Assembly (NCBI RefSeq): GCF_033807575.1
Contig: NC_084729.1
Coordinates: forward strand, 1,612,001 to 1,676,000
Length of the DNA stretch: 64,000 bases
Source: Cydia pomonella
Lineage: Eukaryota; Arthropoda; Insecta; Lepidoptera; Tortricidae
Reading direction: 5' to 3'
Below, piece by piece: positions 33,236 through 45,722 of this stretch; within the stretch, counting starts at the first letter, position 1, and the number at the start of each line of letters is the position of its first letter. The notes under the pieces were generated by a model that worked only from the letters and a program-made list of their open reading frames with translations, was not told where the DNA came from and searched no databases. Position numbers and translations under genes: made by a program.

Positions 33236-33582
33236 ATAAACTGTCATTCACACTTACTCAAACTCAAACCTCATTGAGGTGAGGTACATATTACACCTTC
33301 TTAGCAAAGAATACCGTGGGGAACAAAGTGACCAAAGATTTAAAATATATTTGCCGATTTCCTGCCATTTATAAATAAGAGATGTTTTATGTCATTGTCA
33401 TGTTGACAAACCATGAAGTGGGAATCCGCAAATTCAACTAATTTTCATGAGGATCACCGATATGAAAGAGAATTTGAAATAGAGATGGATTATCAAAGAA
33501 AATTTTGTAGCCACAGTAAATTTACTGCCATTTTTAGACACAAGATTAAAACTTTTAGAACGCCATTTGATTTTGATCCTTT

Positions 33583-33638
33583 TTAGGGTTCCGTAGCCAA
33601 ATGGCATAAAACGGAACCCTTATAGTTTCGCCATGTCC

Positions 33639-33677
<39 letters not shown>

Positions 33678-34095
33678 CGAGGCTTTGCTCCGTGGTCGTT
33701 AGTGCTATAAAGCTGAAATTTAGCATGGATATATAAATCAATAAACCCGACAAAGTCGTACAATAAAATCTAAAAATTTTTTTTTTAGGGTACCTCCCCT
33801 ACACGTATGGTGGGGGTGAAATTTTTTTTTCGCTTCAACCCTAGAGTGTGGGTATCGTTGGAAAGGTCTTTCAAAACTAATAGGGGTTTTCAAGAAACAT
33901 TTTTTGATACAGTGAATATATTCGGAGATAATCGCTCCGAAAGAAAAAAAAATGTGTCCCCCCCCCTCTAACTTTTGAACCATAGGTCCAAAAAATATGA
34001 AAAAAATTGTGGAAGTAGAGCTTTAACAATTTACTATACTTTAAGCTCCAGTTTAGCTTATTGTGACGGAAGAGTAACTACGGAACCCTACACTG
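33583..34095. repeat. Interspersed element with AGGGTTCCGTAG ends and a (GTCT)n tract
   Basis: Starts AGGGTTCCGTAGCC and ends CTACGGAACCCT, which are inverted repeats. It contains ten GTCT units (33638-33677) and TTTTTTTT-rich stretches. It is a common lepidopteran repeat, non-coding here. A lone end of the same kind is at 13545-13560. Confidence 0.65.
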
Positions 34096-34359
34096 AGCGT
34101 GGCCCGACTCGACCCGACAACGACAACGTATGTGTTAAAGTTGTTTAATATCAAAAAGTGGTGACTCTTTCCGATATCGAAGGCAAACTTTTTGGCAATG
34201 TCACCGTTTTGCGAATCATTAGTTTTAGTTTCTTTCTCCCGCTGTCCCGGCATTTTGCCACGGCTCATAGGAGCCTGGGGTCCGCATGATAACTAATCTC
34301 GAGAATTGGCGTAGGCACTAGTTTTAATGAAAGCGACTGCCATCTGACCCTTTTTTTTT

Positions 34360-34600
34360 TTTAATACCACGACGGTGGCAAACATGCATACGGCCCGCCT
34401 GATGGTAAGCAGTCACCGTAGCCTATGGACGCCTGCAACACCGGAGGCATTACATGCGCGTTGCCGACCCTTTAAAAACCTGTACACTCCTTTTTTGAAG
34501 AACCCCATACTGTAGCCCCTCGGGAAAACCTCGGCAGGAAGCTCATTCCACACCTTGACCTTCCAACCTAGAGGGTAAACTAGGCCTTATTGGGATTTGT
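34360..34600 (-). repeat. Interspersed repeat (CCACGACGGTGG family), longer copy
   Basis: Contains CCACGACGGTGGCAAACA, CGGCCCGCCTGATGGTAAGC, CACCGTAGCCTATGGACGCC and GCATTACATGCGCGTTGC. The reverse-complement copy at 63125-63240 has the same blocks. Confidence 0.65.
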
Positions 34601-34971
34601 CCTGTTTCCTCACGATGTTTTCCTTCACCGAAAATCGACAGGTAGATATCAAATGATATTTCGCAAGTACATAAGTTCGAGAAAACTCATTGGTACGAAC
34701 CCGCGACCTCCGGATTGCAAGTCGCACGCTCTTACCACCAGCGCGCTTTTTTTAAAACTCAGATTTAAGCTTATAACGCTGGTGTCATACGTTACTTAGG
34801 TACATATTTAACTGATATTGAAGAAACAGAAGGATAATATATCGACCACACGCTTAAAAACCGTCTTATAAAAATCATGTTTCGGCGGAAGCTTCGATTT
34901 CGACCGAAAGTAAAGCAAAACGGAACTGTCGATTTCGTAAAAAAAAATAGTTTTTGATCAGACACTAGGTA

Positions 34972-35103
34972 CAGTCAAGGTATTAAATATCGATACGGAC
35001 AAAGTGCCAGATATATGTATACACGATCTTATTGTCTATATATTAAGGTAGTGTGTACATATTTTTGTCACTTTGTCCGTATCGATATTTAATACCTTGA
35101 CTG
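34972..35103. mobile_element. Palindromic TA-flanked MITE (AATATCGATACGGACAAAG family), copy 1
   Basis: About 36-bp inverted arms starting CAGTCAAGGTATTAAATA and ending TATTTAATACCTTGACTG, flanked by TA (34970-34971, 35104-35105). Related copies are at 39475-39600, 41230-41362 and 46533-46655. No coding capacity. Confidence 0.85.
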
Positions 35104-35359
35104 TACCTAGTATTTAGAAGTGAATTAAAATGTGATAAAACACGTGTACCGGCGAATTTTGGAGGTTATAAAACAGGACGGCGATATACGACCTTCTCAC
35201 GGTTACGTCATGAGTGCACATGAGTTCCATGTTAAATCACAGAGGGGGTTATTCGCGGAGCGCTCGATAGTATCGATCGATATATTTTTCATTCACGAAC
35301 GACCTAGCATATTCAGTCCCAGCGTAATTGCAGACGGTTTTTTGTATCTTCATATTTTT

Positions 35360-35490
35360 AAATATAGTCTATCAAGCTATTTCCCTCACTAGAATAAAGC
35401 GGCAAATAAAAAAAAATACGCGAAGGGTTATCGTCCCATAGAAAATTTGAATTACGCGCCTTTTTCTACTGACAAAGTTATTTGATCGGC
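35360..35490. repeat. Short interspersed element (shared with 49235-49380)
   Basis: Shared blocks TATAGTCTATCAAGC.ATTTCC, CCCATAGAAAATTTGAATT and CGCGCCTTTTTCTACTG occur in the same order in both places. Probably a MITE. Confidence 0.55.
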
Positions 35491-35759
35491 TATAGCTTAG
35501 TATAAAAACCGCAAATTTACTCTTAATATTACACTTTATAAAAAATAGACTGAATTTTATCTATAATATAATTTATAAAATTCGCAATAACATAATAATA
35601 GTTCATCTGCATGATTTCATATATATGTATGTATATGTAACTATTCGTATTTGTATCAATATTATTTATATATATGTATGTTTATGTTTGTATATTTCTT
35701 ATATGATTGTATTGTGTTCGTACATGTACCTAATTGTATCATCTATACCTAATGTTTTT

Positions 35760-35875
35760 GCACCGCCTACAACTTATCTGCTTTGCCTAAAGGTTGACTG
35801 GTAGAGAATGCCTTACGGCATTACGTTCGCCTATTGTACAGTGTTTTCTTATGTGCAATAAAGTTGAAATAAACG
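35760..35875 (+). repeat. LINE 3' end
   Basis: CTGCTTTGCCTAAAGGTTG, GTAGAGAATGCC, CGCCTATTGTACAGTG and GTGCAATAAAG follow the order of the 47745-47895 tail. Confidence 0.6.
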
Positions 35876-35879
35876 TAAA

Positions 35880-37560
35880 ACGTATTTCCGACTTAACTAT
35901 TGAGAATCGGACTTTAACAAAGTGTGGAGTAATAAGTGATACCAAATTTCTATGACAACATGATGTTTATAATGACGCTCCCTCACTTTGCTTTGTTCTA
36001 AACGTTGCAAAGTTAGCTTATCCGGACTATCTTCTCCATGATCTGCTTCCGTTTGAGTGTTATTGCTCAGAATTTAGATGAGAATAGCATCGTGCATTGC
36101 ATACCTACATTGTTACGAATATAATTATGGGAAAAACTTCGACCTTATGACACTAAACCATACCGGGTGGTCACTTCACCAACGTATTTCAAGCGTGACA
36201 GACCAACGAAAATAGGGATTTGTGTTATTAGTGCGGATTACCTGCTACGGTAGTGGACCGTCGTTGACTTAACTGTCAAATCTTAAACCTTATTGCAAAG
36301 GAATAACGTCCACTGCCAGTTAAGAGTGTTGGTGTTAGGACAAAGGCCTCTCAAGTAAGCTTCTGAAAAGTAATCTTTCTTTTAACAGTTATATAACCGT
36401 TAAAAGGGACAAAAGCGTTGTGCAATTGTATAAATTATTTTAGTGGTGTTTAAAAACGAGTGCATAGTTTCGGTTTTGCAATTTATCTAGATTTGTATAG
36501 AAATTGGTAAGATAGAGTTAATACATCTAACACTACTAAAATAACAATTATAGCTAGAGTAACACACGGACTTAACCCATTGACAATGCTAGAACGTCCA
36601 GGGATCGGAATCGGTTTTTTGGAAAAACTTTAAAATAAACATATATTTCGGTTTATTTTATACTCCAAATATAGGACTCGGTTGTGTTTTTAGATAACAA
36701 CTTCGTATTATTAGATTGCCCAATTAGAAATGAAATAATTAACAAAGAACGAAAAAATACCGGTTTCGTTCCCATACAAAAAATACCGGTTTCCGATTCC
36801 TGAGAACGTCTACTTGTCAAGTCGTGCGTCTTGAGTCGTGCAAATACAGCAACCTGCGTCTTTGGTGTACAGTATACTTGTTTGGTGTACATTGTACTTG
36901 CGGGTATTATATATTAGAATAGAATCCGTTTTCAAAAATTCAGAAGTTTTCGAAATTATGAAGTAGTTCCTGTCACTCGCGAGTTGTGGCGCTCGATAAG
37001 AGGTGCTACAGGTCTACAGCTAGGATTGTCACGCGTCAGGATTTCCCCTGACAAACCTGACATGTCAATATTTTTGTTCTTTTTCAGGATTGCGTGGGGA
37101 CTTGGCGAGTATTGGGAGTTTTTAGAAAAAGCCGCCGTGCCGTTGTCATTCGTGTTTTAGAGAAAACCCTCAAATACTAACTGAGCCCAGGGGTGTGTTA
37201 AGCTACTGAAATATAGTTGAAAACAGATAAAAACTAATAATAAAGTTTCGTTCGGAACATAAAGCTTTTTCAAATTTGGCTAAGTATGCCATTCTATTCA
37301 TATACGTAGATCTTTCACTCGATTATTGAAATTATTTTAATAGGTCTGCTTAAGAGGCTGTCAACACCCAATGTCCTTGAAATTGATGTTACTTAAACAG
37401 TTTTTAAGAAAGACTATTTGTTTTAGTCAAGTAAGAAAAATATATTATGTTCATATTAATTATATTTCAAAGACCGTGGTCGTACTCGATACACGATTGA
37501 ACGAAATCGGCTCGATAGAAAATAATTGCAAAGAAGGTCTTAAAATCACAATTAAACGGT
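35880..37560. other. Gene-free stretch with MITE scraps
   Basis: Around 36253-36330 are half-arms of the GTCCACTG..CAGTTAAGAGTGT hairpin seen whole at 45919-45990. 36600-36810 is an ATCGGAATCGG/CCGGTTTCCGATTCC inverted repeat element. The rest is AT-rich without a supported gene. Confidence 0.4.
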
Positions 37561-37563
37561 TTT

Positions 37564-37800
37564 ATGTTTTTATTGTTTTGACTTATGGGTCTGCAATTAA
37601 AATCACAATTTCAAAACATTTATATCTAAACCGTGGTCGAGTTAAATATTACACTAATAATCCACTTTTTTTTATTTAAATATTTTTCTTATTATTCCCT
37701 TGCCCAGGCCCAGTAACATGCGACAGTGCTACCTCATTTACTCCGATACAAATAGACAGTGTGCGCGCTTTAGGTATTGACAGCCTCTTAATGGATTTAG
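37564..37800. repeat. Dispersed repeat, copy 2 (partner at 1735-1970)
   Basis: Same order and orientation as the first copy, with scattered substitutions. Its upstream half overlaps a chance 102-codon frame that I do not accept as a gene. Confidence 0.7.
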
Positions 37801-39474
37801 GTTTCTATTAGGCTTTATAATTTTTAGCTTTGAGTTTATCTCACGTGTCTCGTTGTTCCTTACAAACGAGAAATTATGGATATTGTAGGTATGTACTAAC
37901 CTGTTGAAGTTTCTTTCTGACACAGGAACCCAATCAGTATCACAAAACTTTGACTCGCTCTATTTTCTTTGAATTTGTATAACAATTTCTAGCAACCAAA
38001 ACTAGTACCAGACTTTAGCATTTCGTTTTAAAATGAGACAGTAACGAGTTCCTATGACTTAATTTAAGGTGCAATATTGTTTTCCGACCACTTCGATAAT
38101 AGCCCCCCGATTCATAAGTAAACATATTACGTATCGCCTGGCAACAAACCAGTCTGAATGGAATCCAAGATGGCCTCTCCCGCCAAAACAGCTGATCGCC
38201 CTCCGCTACGTGAGAAACGCTAAAAATGAGACCTAAACGTCCATTGTTAACACCAAAACACGATATTTGACGAGATATTTTCTAACAAAAGCAATTATAA
38301 AAGAGTGGTTTATTGTATTTCGGACGCCGGCGGGCTGACGCCATATTTTTGGCGGGAATCAGCTGTGACAGCAAAACAAGTTGGACAGGATGCCTTTATT
38401 ATGAAACTTAAAGTCATATCTTTTATTTTCAAACTATGTATCTAGTCCAAATTACAAGAAATTACTCTATAATTACCATTATACATAGTAAGAACATCTA
38501 AAAACCATTAAAGTGTAAATGTTTTGTTGCGAGATGTTTGCGTAGATTTATGAATGAAAAATTCTGAAAAAACTTTTACAAACTGCTTCGTAATTTCCAA
38601 ATTGATAATAAAATAATTTAGAGCAGAAATAACTAAAGGAAATTGAATTAGTAAGCATAAATAATTTTCTAAAAACGACAGTTTAGCCGATAAGACCACT
38701 GTTCCAGCGTTTCGTGGTACAGGGGTGCCTCAAAGCCGAATCAGCTGAGCCCGCTTTTTTCAACGACCATTTTTTTTAATTTCGGAACAGGTTGGCTTTG
38801 TCGCGCCGCATTCCATTATTCCAACTTCTGGGAAGAGTCGTAGGAAACCTCATTGGAAAAAAGCAACCTTTTGGCTATGGTACAGGTATGTGGGCGTAGA
38901 CTCAACATGCAAGTAAAATTTTAAAAACGCCTTAACCGCCAGTGCTCGTATAAGTTTTTTTTAAACATTTACGCCCTGAATGCGGGACTTTAAGCCACTA
39001 AAATAAGGGCGCTTCAGACGTTTTTAATTTAGACGCCCCGTTCTGGTTGTGTTGATGTAAAATGATACTAAATGTAGAAATTAAAGCCAAATGTATTGGC
39101 TGACTGGCGATTGATGATTTTGGGTGTTTGGGTAAACTACACTCATGGACGCATTCATGTAGATCTCTCGACACTGATTAAATACCATATTCAAGTTTAC
39201 ATTCGACCATACATAGAGCACATTTTTAAATTGGAAAATGAAAATGACCGTTCAAAATATAATTATCATATCATATCGCAAAATCTGACTAAGTACATAA
39301 ATTTGCATACTTCTTGTATTTGGTTACATCAAAGATGATTTGAGCCTCTCGGTATGCTCAGATTTCACTGGCTACGCTCATGATATTTTGCTCACAGTTA
39401 CTGTTTGATGATGCAAATAACTTAATTAACTAAACTAACCTAGTACAGTAAAATAATTTAATTTCGTTAAGTTA
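37801..39474. other. Gene-free stretch
   Basis: Near 38170-38380, CCCGCCAAAACAGCTGAT and GGCGGGAATCAGCTG are inverted and may bound a DNA element. Otherwise no gene or RNA is supported. Confidence 0.35.
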
Positions 39475-39600
39475 GTCTGAAAATATCGATACAAAAAATG
39501 TGCCAAAAACCTACCTTACCTTACCTTAATATATGGGCAATAAAGTCGTGTATACATATTTTTGGCACTTTTCTCGTATCGATGATTTCAGACGTGACCG
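39475..39600. mobile_element. Palindromic TA-flanked MITE, copy 2
   Basis: Starts GTCTGAAAATATCGATAC and ends GTATCGATGATTTCAGACG, with TA on both sides (39473-39474, 39601-39602). The centre ATATATGGGCAATAAAGTCG is shared with copies 3 and 4. Confidence 0.75.
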
Positions 39601-39604
39601 TACC

Positions 39605-40704
39605 TTGTCACAGTGACAATTAATATGAAAGTCGTTAGGGACCTCATACTATGGTTACTGTAACAAAATACAGAATGGGACTGAAATTAAATTCCTTAAC
39701 CGTACTTTTCGAATTCAGAATGTTGATCGTGTGAAAAAGATAGCACAATTAAATGTCAACTATAACTAAATTGTAATAAGATTCAAATTGGATTGCGCTA
39801 AAACGAAATACCTGTTCCATGACCGGCAATGAACTCTTGAAAAAGCGCGGGAAAACTCCGCACTTGTTATTATTAATACGAGCGATTTTTTACTTTATTA
39901 GCTTGACGTAGAGTTCATTTTAATTTAATGGTATTTTGACAGATTTGGGCGAATCAACAATTTGTAGATATGGAAGCAAGTTCAAATTAGGAAACGCCGT
40001 AATGAAAACCATGGAATTATCAGTGTAAAAATAGACAGGAATTATTAAGAAATCCACCAAAGAGCATATAATCACTACGTGAAATCCACAACCGGAACAT
40101 ACACAATTAGACTTATATTTGCATCTGGACATTTCGGATTCGGACACCGCATCAGTGTAAAGGCCCGTCCAGATGGAATGATCAAATCGGCAATTTGATC
40201 GAAATAATAACAGTCGGGTCCATGTACGAATTTTTTTGTGCTTAGTTTTGTAGGCATAGGCAACTCAGACTTTTTTAAGGGCTTTTTCTAAGTTTGGAGA
40301 TTCCTCCACTAACTATCTCTATAACGCCTGGTATGGCTGAATATCGGGTCCCGGTCTCCTGCTCACTCGCCTTTTGGTTATGTTAGGCCGATACCTGAAA
40401 GGCGGAGCAAACATGGCAGCAGCCATTTCTTTGAGTTGATTCAATAAGGTGTTGAACTCTTTACCTTGGTGTGCAAATTCCAAAAGTATACAAGTTGTTT
40501 CCCATACAGAAACCTAACTCTAAGACGGTTTATTTAAGCATCGGCCTATTTACTTTTAGGTTCTACGGCCGGCGTTCAAATAGTAACATCCTTTCAAACG
40601 TTGAGGTTTCACATTAACACCGGACTTCTTGCTAAACCCGCCATCTTGGATTTGCTAATATACCTAATTAAAAACTTGAGTTATCCTATGCAAACTACTT
40701 AATA
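39605..40704. other. Gene-free stretch
   Basis: An imperfect palindrome TGATCAAATCGGCAATTTGA at about 40178 marks a MITE end. No gene is supported. Confidence 0.35.
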
Positions 40705-40929
40705 AGGCAAACTACATCCTCAGGATGCTGCTGAGGCTGCCAAAGCACTGCAGTGCATCAGGCATGTTTGCCGAGCACTGCAGCGCCATAAGGCGGAAAG
40801 GAATTGCCTCGATGCTAAAGCGAGTGCGTGGCAGCAGCAACTGTATGCTGAGGGTGTTGGCGGAGCGCCTGGACTGCCCGCTAACAAAGTACTGTGTTGA
40901 TGTGGTCATTGGTAGGACCAAGTAGTGAA
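40705..40929 (+). pseudogene. C-terminal scrap of a non-LTR retrotransposon protein
   Basis: The frame reads NYILRMLLRLPKHCSASGMF, then RRVRGSSN-like KRVRGSSNCMLRVLAERLD, and stops at about 40927. RMLL.LPR.CSASGMFA..R and RVRGSSN are conserved near the end of an insect LINE reverse-transcriptase protein (recall). Only the last 70 or so residues remain, and the upstream part is absent. Confidence 0.6.
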
Positions 40930-41229
40930 TAAATTATTTTTACTGCTTGGTTCTGCCAATGGAATTGTTTCACTTTTTTTTTTTGCATTTTTGTTATTAT
41001 TATTATGTAAATTAACTAACCTAGTCTTTTTAAGTTTTACTAATACTTATATGGACACATGTCTGAAATAAACAATTTTATTTTATATTTTTATTTTAAT
41101 AACCGATCAATGTTCAAAACAATTTTCATGAAACGTATTCATATGAATGACAGAATCTATGCGACAATATTTTTATTGGAGTTCGACCTTCATGGTGTCT
41201 CTTCCACAACCTGTGCGGATGTACGAGTA

Positions 41230-41362
41230 ACGGTCACGTCTGAAAATATCGATACGGACAAAGTGCCAAAACTATGTATACACTAACCTAATATATGGGC
41301 TATAAAGTCGTGGATACATATTTTTGGCACTTCGATCGTTTCGATGTTTTCAGACGTGACTG
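41230..41362. mobile_element. Palindromic TA-flanked MITE, copy 3
   Basis: Arms CGGTCACGTCTGAAAATATC and GATGTTTTCAGACGTGACTG, with TA at 41228-41229 and 41363-41364. Confidence 0.75.
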
Positions 41363-41524
41363 TACCTGAGTTAAGACGTTCTTGCTCTGGCTGGACGTTA
41401 AAATCCTTCAAGCAAATCATCTCGCCTCGAGTGCCCGATACTATTCCAATTTAAAAAAAAACATTAAACAAAGTCTGTTCCTAGCAGTTTGAAACTCAAT
41501 TCCATGATTCCATTCCATTTTTCG

Positions 41525-42325
41525 TATCTTGAGCGTTGTGAGGGTAGCAAGGCAGCAAGGCACGAGGGTTAAACAAAATTTCCTCCGAGTGTATCAAAAA
41601 AAAATTCAGCACACCAACGCTAGGAAAATACTTACTATGAAATACCAAAAATATCAAACCAAATTAACAAAACAAAATCATCATTTAAAGTCGATTCTAT
41701 CAGCCAACATAAGAAAACAACTATAAATTTTCATCTGCATCTGATTACTTTGCCCCACATGTGGATAAAATGCAACTTTCTCATTAGTTTTTGAACAATC
41801 GAGAGGGCCTTTACCAGTTGGTGTGGTGAAAGAGTTATTTACGATACAAGTACCGGTCTGGCCTAGTGGGTAGTGACCCTGCCTATAAAGCTGATGGTCC
41901 CGGGTTCAAATCCTGGTAAGATCATATATTTGTGTGATGAACACGGATATTTGTTTCCGAGTCATGGTTGTTTTCTATGTATTTAAGTATTTATAATTAT
42001 ATATTATATATATCGTTGTCTAGGTACCTACAACACAAGCCTTATTGAGCTTACTGTGGGACTTAGTCAATTTGTGTAATAATAATGTCCTATAATATTT
42101 ATTTATTTAAGTGCAGAAAATAGGAAATTCGCAACGAGTGGTGATAAATTAAAACATGACCGAAGATACTGTTTTAAGTCGACACGAGTTGCGAATTACT
42201 TATTCGCACGTGTATCGTACAACGTTTTACAGTACATATGGCTCTTTAAAGTTTCGAAATATGCACGGAAAGTGCTCATTCCCGCACACGTGCGGGAAAG
42301 TAGCACCATATATGTACTGTAAACA
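41525..42325 (+). repeat. Composite repeat (GTGGATAAAATGC family joined to the translatable repeat) split by a SINE
   Basis: 41525-41852 matches 15530-15790. 42112-42325 matches 2232-2462, including the CAGTACATATGG palindrome. In the 46850-47300 copy the two blocks are directly joined (GAAATCGTTAATTACGATACAAG), which shows that they form one element and that the SINE at 41853-42111 inserted into it. Confidence 0.65.
41853..42111 (+). mobile_element. Complete tRNA-derived SINE
   Basis: The head has TGGCCTAGTGGGTAG and GGTTCAAATCC (boxes A and B). The body has GAGTCATGGTTGTTTTC, ATCGTTGTCT and CACAAGCCTTATTGAGC, and the tail is (ATTT)n. AAGT appears on both sides as a possible target duplication. 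It is the reference copy for this family in the window. Confidence 0.9.
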
Positions 42326-42329
42326 TTTT

Positions 42330-44160
42330 TAACTCGGTGTTGCTATGCCAGACACTCTTTCCTAAAAGTCAGGTGTCGCCTGCTTAGGTGTATCTTTAAT
42401 AGTTACAAAATAGACACACACATATCGGCTTAACTTAAACGATTTTAAACTTGAAAATCGATAACGCACCAGTAATAAATAAAGTAGATCCGTTTTGTAC
42501 AAGATAAGATTAAAATACGGTAAAAAGCCCTTTCCCGTGTGCTTTCTGTCCATTGATAATGCATAGATTACATAGGTTTCTTGAGTCCCTAGGTATATTT
42601 TTAGGTATCTAAGACACATGCTGTGTTTCATGGGCATATGGGTACACTGAACTGAACTTACTCGGTAACTTTTTTGCTAGTAGGAATTAATAAATGTGAT
42701 AGAATAGCTGCCACATACATTTTCTATAATTTCTTGAAAATATTCCTAATCACATAATCTTTGCCACCATTATTTTTGAATAACCATTTGCTAAGTGTAG
42801 AGTACCTATGAAAATAATCGAATGACCTTTAACACGATGCACTAGCGATCAAAATTGTATCAGAGTTTAGTAAACAAAACGCAATAGTAAATTTGTCTTT
42901 ATTTCAGTAAAACCGCGATAAATATGCACTTAAAATTACAAACAGATCATAAACGACACCTTAACACCTGGTTAATAAAGTTGCATTTGAAAATAATAAA
43001 ATTGAAGCGCCGATAAATATACAGTGGTCACACTTGGCGGGAGAGTTCAGGATTACACATTCCAGATTTGAAAGTCAACGCCTACAACGGTACCGCAACG
43101 GCCATTCGGTTTCGCGCGCTTTTCGCGAGCAGAGATAGCCGTAACGATTTGTTATGCACTCTTTCACTAGGATTTACAGTTGATTTTCGTACAGCGTTTC
43201 GTTATGCCACTTGACAGATAAACTTTTTTTCAATGACTGTAACAGATTATAGGCGATAGTTTTTTTTTCTAAGAAACATGTGTTTTTTCTAACAAGAACA
43301 TCCGTTTTTGCCTATGCGTTTAGACAGGTACCTACTTTGCAATGTTTTGAAGATCTGAGCCTGTTAAAAGGCGAATATATCTACATAATTCAATAGATAC
43401 ATTATATTTCTATTATTACAGGAAAACTACTGTTATTATAATTATGTATGCCTATTCGTTCATTGTTTTTTTTAAACAAATGGCCTTGTATTATTTTTGA
43501 ATAATAGCTAGGTTATTAGATATTGTTTTCCTTCGTTACGTTTTACAAAGGAAAACATTGTGTTTATTATGTATTTGCACAGTGCTCACCTATTTACAAT
43601 AATATAATCGTAATAAATCATTGTTTTGTTTTTTGCTAAAACCTGAAAGTACCTTTTTAGGGTTGACCGCAACATTTTTTTTATTTCTACCATTTTCTAC
43701 CATATAATTTATAATAACCTATATGATAGATACGATAATATAAAAAAATAATAAAGTTATATTAATGAAATACCTAAAAAGGTACGTTTTGACTTAGGCC
43801 TAAGTGTTAGGAAACATGAAAAAAACGTGCTAAAATAGGTACATATATAATGAACAGACGTTTAAGGGCGTATGATTAATGACTGATGATGGTTGACTGA
43901 TAGAGAAAACCATTAAGCATTAAATCCGATATTTGTGCATTACTTTTTTATTTTGTGCAATAAATTTAAATAAATAAAGTACCGTAACATTACAATGTTC
44001 TACTTTTAACATTATTAATATGTTATACTTTTTTATAATTTTATGTCTCAAGTTTATAATTTATCATTCATCATTCGATGTCAATTTAATCTACCTAATT
44101 AAGCATAACCCTGTAGAAAGAGTTTTAATTTTATCGAAATAATAATTAATAATTACTTTA
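42330..44160. other. Gene-free AT-rich stretch
   Basis: Nothing coding is supported. Around 43030-43210 is a less AT-rich patch with TTGGCGGGAG that could be regulatory, but there is no exon beside it. Confidence 0.35.
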
Positions 44161-44163
44161 TGA

Positions 44164-44480
44164 AGCGGTGGTGGCCGAGTGGATATGACGTCCGACTTTC
44201 AATCCGTAGGTCGTGGGTTCAAATCCTGGCTCGTACCAATGAGTTTTTCGGAACTTATGTACGAAATATCATTTGATATTTACCACTAGCTTTTCGGTGA
44301 AGGAAAACATCGTGAGGAAACCTGCATACATCTGCGAAGAAATTCAAAGGTGTATGTGAAGTCCCCAATCCGCATTGGGCTAGCGTGGGGACTATAGCCC
44401 CAGCCCTCTCACGCATGAGAGGAGGCCTGTGCCCAGCAGTGGGACGTATATAGGCTGAGTTATTATTATTATTATAATTA
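44164..44480 (+). mobile_element. tRNA-derived SINE of a second family, TTA tail
   Basis: Head GGTGGCCGAGTGGATATGAC and GGGTTCAAATCCTGG, body with AAGGAAAACATCGTGAGGAA, CCCAATCCGCATTGGGC and CCCAGCAGTGGGACG, tail (TTA)n. This order is that of a widespread lepidopteran SINE (recall). It is complete from head to tail. Confidence 0.85.
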
Positions 44481-44689
44481 CTTTATATTTTAAGAACTAT
44501 AAATTCAATTAAAATAACTTTACTGAATTGGCAAGCCAATATATGCAACCTCACGTATTCCTCTCGCATTCAGTTTTTGCGTTAAGAAATACTAAACTAA
44601 ATGTAGGGGAAAGTGGGGAGAATTCATACACGTTTTACTCACGCCAACCTACCAATATCTTACATACACAACCAGGTAGATCTACATCA

Positions 44690-45086
44690 CAGGCAACTCC
44701 ACAAGAAGTACTGGAAGGAAATGGACACATGCAGGCAGACCAAAGATGTTTTACCGGAACCAAACTACAAACTCACCAAAATACTACTGAAAACACCTAG
44801 ACACCAACTACGTAAAATAGTAGGATTAATTACAGGACATAACACACTAAACAAACACCTACACAATATGGGTAAAACAGACAGCCCCATGTGCAGAGCG
44901 TGCATGGAAGAAGAGGAAACAACTAAACACATTCTCCTAGACTGCAAACAGGTAGAAGTATACAGGAACAAATACCTACGGACTGCGTGCACACTAAAGG
45001 AGGCAGTTACCAACCTGAAAGCCTTGCTAGGCTTCGTGGAGGAGCTGGGGTGGTTAGTAGCGCTACCTCGATTTCACGCAAAATAG
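44690..45086 (+). pseudogene. C-terminal fragment of a non-LTR retrotransposon ORF2
   Basis: The frame has PRHQLRKIVGLITGHNTL, then MCRACMEEEETTKHILLDC, and stops at about 45084. This Cys-His motif after RNase H is typical of LINE ORF2 C-termini, and the nested LINE has CRMCGEEEETVTHLMCEC in the same position. The RNase H and reverse transcriptase parts are missing. Confidence 0.7.
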
Positions 45087-45163
45087 GCACAATGGATGTC
45101 GATTTGCGGAAAATGCCCAGAAGCACTAACTAACTAACTCACGCCTTTGAAAGTAAAAGCTAA

Positions 45164-45297
45164 TACAGTGTAAACTCTATATAGCAACATCCAAGGGGCC
45201 GGGCGTTTTAGGAGGCTATTTTTTTTTTATAGAGAGAAATTAAAGTTATAGGGAGTGAATCGTTGAAGGGAGTGAAGTGACGTTATATGGAGTTCAC
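45164..45297. mobile_element. Short inverted-repeat MITE
   Basis: Arms AGTGTAAACTCTATATAGCA and GTGACGTTATATGGAGTTCA are imperfect inverted repeats around a T-run. Confidence 0.5.
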
Positions 45298-45404
45298 ATT
45301 ATATATTTAAACAAATTAAACGTTGCTGAGTAGAATGGTCGAATCAGAGACATGAAACGACGCTCCAGAACTCGAGTTGTAGATGTAGGTTTCAAGACCA
45401 ATAA

Positions 45405-45625
45405 GCACATATATGGACCCGCAACGTTGGGGCAAGATAGTTCTTGAGTGGGACCCATGGAATACCAAGGAGGGTGCAGGCCGAGGCGCAACCCAAAATA
45501 GATGGCGGGACGACTTGGACACATTCTACACTAAATGGTGGAAAAAATATCAGCGACAGAATCGAGTGGAGGAAACGAGGGGAGGCCTTTGTTCAGCAGT
45601 GGGACACGAAGTTTGGTTAGTAAAA
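45405..45625 (+). pseudogene. RTE-type LINE C-terminal fragment
   Basis: DPQRWGKIVLEWDPWN, GRGATQNRWRDDLDTF and a degenerate end correspond to the RTE C-terminus pattern W...V..W.P......GRP..RW.DD (recall). The frame is decayed after the RW.DDL block. Confidence 0.6.
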
Positions 45626-45722
45626 CTAGACATCTACCCTCATATCCATGGGTAGCCTATGCGTATGAGCGGGAGAAGCGGGAGTCGTCCATACAAATAT
45701 GGATACGTCAATATGTTCAATG

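Noticed and set aside
33638..33677. Possible CRISPR-like or regular array
   Set aside because: A simple GTCT microsatellite inside an interspersed repeat; there are no spacers.
45294..45524. Minus-strand frames opposite the RTE scrap
   Set aside because: Shadows of the plus-strand RTE C-terminus.
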